Origin: JBBIND01 sp037444075
GTDB lineage: Bacteria > Acidobacteriota > Terriglobia > Bryobacterales > Bryobacteraceae
Assembly: GCA_037444075.1 (NCBI GenBank)
Contig: JBBIND010000007.1
Coordinates: 1 to 64,000, forward strand
Direction of reading: 5' to 3'
DNA length: 64,000 bases
Shown here: in pieces, positions 61,453 through 64,000 of the stretch
Layout: every line of letters starts with the position of its first letter
How positions within the stretch are numbered: the stretch's first letter is position 1
Translations under genes and position numbers: made by a program
The notes under the pieces: generated by a model
Databases searched by the model: none
The model's input: the letters and a program-made list of their open reading frames with translations, nothing else
Told to the model about the DNA's origin: nothing

Positions 61453-63882
61453 ATGAGAGGTCCGGAATCATCAGCTAAGAAAGGCAGGAGCGGCTATCGA
61501 ACCCATCTGCTCACGCTGGCGTTACTGGCTCTCGGCGTCGCGGCGGGATACCTCAGCAGCCGGCTGGTGAATACCCACGCCGCGCCGGCTGACCCGAATC
61601 CCGCCCGGGAGAAACTCGATTTGCGGCCCGGTGGTTATTTCCCCCCGGGCTTCCCGCTGCACGGGTCGGTGAAACTGCTGAGTCAGCCCATCGTGGAGGC
61701 TGGCCAAAGAACGCGAGTCCGTTTTGAGTACACCGTCGGGAACATGGCGATCGAGCCCGGCATGTCCCTCGAGATCTGGAAGCACTTTACAAGCGACGCG
61801 GAAGAGCTTCAGACGGACAACCCCGAGCAGCCCGCCCACTTCACGGCGGAATTCACCGCCGCCGGGGTGAAGCCTCATTACCAGACCTACACCAACTGGG
61901 TGCAGCAAAACAGCCCTTCCGTCTTTCCGTATCGCAAGACCGCCGCCATCAGGCTTGAAGAGGGACGGCTCAAAGAGGGCGACAAGGTGACCTTCGACCT
62001 CGGCGGGCACAGGGGCATGCGCATGCAGTATTACGAAGAGCGCCTGTTCAATTTCCGCGTGGTCATCACCCGGGACAACAAGGTGCTCGGCTACGGGGGC
62101 GATGCGCTGATGCGCGTGATTGGCGGACCGATGAAGAAGCTGCGCGTGCAGGCGCCCTCGGTCGTGAAACTCGGCGAGAACTTCCCGCTGGAAGTGGTGC
62201 CACTCGATGAATGGGTATCTCTGGCGCGCAATCATCGTGTACTCGACTACCGTATCGTCGGCGGTGACGTCAGCGGGGGTAAGTTCATCTACGAGCAGGA
62301 CCTGGAACACCACGTCGCGCGCGATGTGAAAGCCAATGCGGAGGGCGTGCTGCGCATCGTGGTGGAAACAACTGACGGCGAAGTGCGCGGCGTCAGCAAT
62401 CCCATCTGGGTGGAGCGCAATCCACTGCGGCGGATCTACTTCGGCGAACTGCATCAACATACGTACCTGCACGATGGCAGAGGCGTCTTTCGGGAACTGT
62501 ACCTGCACGGACGCCGCGTAGGGCTCTTGGATTTCGGCGCCGTCACGCCGCATCACATGCCCATGAGTGTGACCGGGCCGAGCTTCCACCTGGAAGGCAA
62601 GCGTTTTCCGAGCGAGAACTGGCCCGAGTTGCAGAAGACCACCAAGTGGATGAACGGCTGGGAGGGTTTCGTTTCACTGCTCGGCTATGAATACAGCGTG
62701 GGCACCGACAAAGGCGGGCACCACAACGTCTACTACAACGCCGACGAAGCCCGCAGCACGATGCAACTGGATCCTGAGGAGCCGGACGCGCCCATCGCCA
62801 AGATGATCAAAACATTGCAATTTGCTCAGGTGCCGACGCTCGTGATCCCTCACATCGGCGGCGGGCCGCCGGATTGGTCGCACCCGACCGACCAGCGCAT
62901 CGAGAGGCTGTTTGAAATCGCCAGCGTGCACGGTGTTTTCGAGGAGTCCTGGCAGAAGCACCTGGAGAACGGCTTGCGCCTCGGCGCCATCGCGGCGGGC
63001 GATACGCACACCAGCACGATGGGCATCGCGTATCCGGGTCTCAACTACGTCATGACGAACGCGTTAGCCGGGGTCTACTCTCTGAGGAAGAACCGGCAGC
63101 AGATCTGGGACGGGCTTTATGAGCGCCGGAGTTTCGGCGCCACCGGCAACGCCAGGATTCTGCTCAACTTCGACGTGGCGGGGGAACTCATGGGCGGCGA
63201 GATCTCGTCGAGAATGGTGCAGGAGCCGCGCCTCACGGCTCGCGTCTCAGGCACGTCTCCGCTGGTTCGCGTGGAGCTACTGAAGAACTCCAAAGTGATC
63301 CACACTGTGACGCCCTCGCGCAACCGGGGCACTCTGCTGCGCGTGGCGTGGGGAGACAACCTGTATCAGCGCAGGGCCGCCGTAGGGTTACGCAACGGCG
63401 AAATGAGAGCGGAAAGAGGCAAAATCTCACTCCGCGAAAGAATCCATCTTGATCAGGCCTTTGAATCCGTCAATCAGGACGGAGATGGGATCCGTTGGGT
63501 CACCGCCGCCATTTCGAATGACCGTGACGGCTTCCTGGCGGACATCTCCGAGGCCACGGGCAAGTACCTGACTTTCAAGCTCGATGATTCTGACACTGTA
63601 GGCTTGATCGAGGTTCGCATCCCGCTCGACCAACTCCGCAAGGAAGGCTACTTCGCCTTCAACCAGAAAGCGGGACCGAAGGTTAAGCATCCCTACATGG
63701 AGAAGATGGGTGTCGCGCCCGCATTCTTCCTCGAATGTGAATTGGTGGACGCGCAGGGTCCGCTGGATATCACCGTGGACTATCTTGACCGGCAGGCGGT
63801 GAAACCGGGCGACTACTACTACCTGCGGATGGAGCAACTGGACACGAACAAAGCCTGGTCCAGTCCTGTTTGGGTCAATTGA
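61453..63882 (+). CDS. DUF3604 protein with PHP-like metal-dependent hydrolase motifs
   Basis: The 809-residue protein has an N-terminal membrane anchor or signal (HLLTLALLALGVAAGYLSSRL). A beta-rich domain of about 280 residues is followed by the DUF3604 region. It starts at IYFGELHQHTYLHDG, whose His pair resembles PHP metal ligands, and continues through GYEYSVGTDKGGHHNVYY, TLVIPHIGGG and IAAGDTHTS. The chemistry is unknown; a phosphoesterase- or hydrolase-like metal site is inferred from the histidine pattern. ATG 61453 follows a terminator, so the gene has its own promoter. A GTG two codons upstream is possible. Confidence 0.82.
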   Translation: MRGPESSAKKGRSGYRTHLLTLALLALGVAAGYLSSRLVNTHAAPADPNPAREKLDLRPGGYFPPGFPLHGSVKLLSQPIVEAGQRTRVRFEYTVGNMAIEPGMSLEIWKHFTSDAEELQTDNPEQPAHFTAEFTAAGVKPHYQTYTNWVQQNSPSVFPYRKTAAIRLEEGRLKEGDKVTFDLGGHRGMRMQYYEERLFNFRVVITRDNKVLGYGGDALMRVIGGPMKKLRVQAPSVVKLGENFPLEVVPLDEWVSLARNHRVLDYRIVGGDVSGGKFIYEQDLEHHVARDVKANAEGVLRIVVETTDGEVRGVSNPIWVERNPLRRIYFGELHQHTYLHDGRGVFRELYLHGRRVGLLDFGAVTPHHMPMSVTGPSFHLEGKRFPSENWPELQKTTKWMNGWEGFVSLLGYEYSVGTDKGGHHNVYYNADEARSTMQLDPEEPDAPIAKMIKTLQFAQVPTLVIPHIGGGPPDWSHPTDQRIERLFEIASVHGVFEESWQKHLENGLRLGAIAAGDTHTSTMGIAYPGLNYVMTNALAGVYSLRKNRQQIWDGLYERRSFGATGNARILLNFDVAGELMGGEISSRMVQEPRLTARVSGTSPLVRVELLKNSKVIHTVTPSRNRGTLLRVAWGDNLYQRRAAVGLRNGEMRAERGKISLRERIHLDQAFESVNQDGDGIRWVTAAISNDRDGFLADISEATGKYLTFKLDDSDTVGLIEVRIPLDQLRKEGYFAFNQKAGPKVKHPYMEKMGVAPAFFLECELVDAQGPLDITVDYLDRQAVKPGDYYYLRMEQLDTNKAWSSPVWVN

Positions 63883-64000
63883 CCGGCTTTGCCTGCTGCT
63901 CCGGCTGCCCGGCGGGCGGGAGCAGTTCAAGCACCGCCACGATGGGCAGGTGGTCCGACGCCACCGGCTCATTCAGCACCCGAACCTCGATGACGCGCCA
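63875..64000 (-). CDS. Endonuclease/exonuclease/phosphatase-family protein, C-terminal end only
   Basis: On the minus strand the last 41 codons of a gene enter from the right edge and stop at 63877-63875. The peptide contains VASDHLPIVAVLEL, the C-terminal Ser-Asp-His signature of the EEP superfamily, in which the His is a catalytic residue. A glutamine/proline-rich tail follows. The stop overlaps the end of the convergent DUF3604 gene by eight bases. The substrate cannot be inferred from this fragment. Confidence 0.75.
   Translation of the reverse strand, partial: WRVIEVRVLNEPVASDHLPIVAVLELLPPAGQPEQQAKPVN

Overview
This 64 kb window is GC-rich and densely packed, with two runs of N (38117-38170 and 44142-44241), so it comes from a draft assembly. 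The gene set suggests an Acidobacteriota bacterium of the Bryobacterales/Solibacter type. The pointers are an Oar-like TonB-dependent receptor with a carboxypeptidase-regulatory-like N-terminus, a DUF3604 protein, a B12-dependent ribonucleotide reductase, secreted glycoside hydrolases, and enzymes with C-terminal Ig-like beta-sandwich extensions. The taxonomic placement is inference from gene content; no rRNA or tRNA gene was seen.

Region 1 (1-13188, minus strand) is one long respiratory complex I operon in the order nuoA-C-D-E-F-G-H-J-K-L-M-N, with a good sigma70-type promoter in front of nuoA. Many junctions overlap by 1-4 bases. nuoB and nuoI are absent from their usual places. Region 2 (13220-18700) holds thiS, a MerR-type regulator with a near-consensus promoter, an FHA-GAF-PP2C phosphatase, and, facing it, nrdJ with candidate NrdR boxes in its promoter. 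Region 3 (18773-26352) is accessory: a GH106-like glycoside hydrolase, a methyltransferase with Ig-like C-terminus, a beta-helix lipoprotein, a severely shortened Wzt-like ABC ATPase, and a putative circularly permuted ATP-grasp protein. Region 4 (26550-33486, minus) reads dnaE, accA, a small membrane-anchored protein, then an efflux adaptor and its ABC ATPase without an adjacent permease.

Region 5 (33584-42705) contains an OmpA-family protein with a long coiled coil, an oxalate-CoA-ligase-like enzyme, an LpxD-like acyltransferase, a glycosyltransferase cut by an assembly gap, a polygalacturonase and a polytopic membrane protein of unknown role. Region 6 (42757-46395) is a TCA-cycle cluster: icd-mdh on the minus strand and gltA divergent, with back-to-back promoters. 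The icd reading frame is badly damaged here. Region 7 (46432-51878) has an S55-like protease whose two halves appear permuted relative to SpoIVB, coupled to a secreted beta-propeller protein, and then pyk. Region 8 (51913-58085) is a cell-envelope run: uppP, ftsK, a GT39-type and a GT4-type glycosyltransferase. Region 9 (58135-64000) has the TonB-dependent receptor with a clear terminator, the DUF3604 protein, and the end of an endonuclease/exonuclease/phosphatase-family gene on the minus strand.

Most of the window is core metabolism. No CRISPR array, insertion sequence, phage or recognisable defence system was seen. The observations most worth following up are the missing nuoB/nuoI, the broken icd, the stripped-down Wzt-like ATPase, the permuted S55 arrangement and the nrdJ operator.
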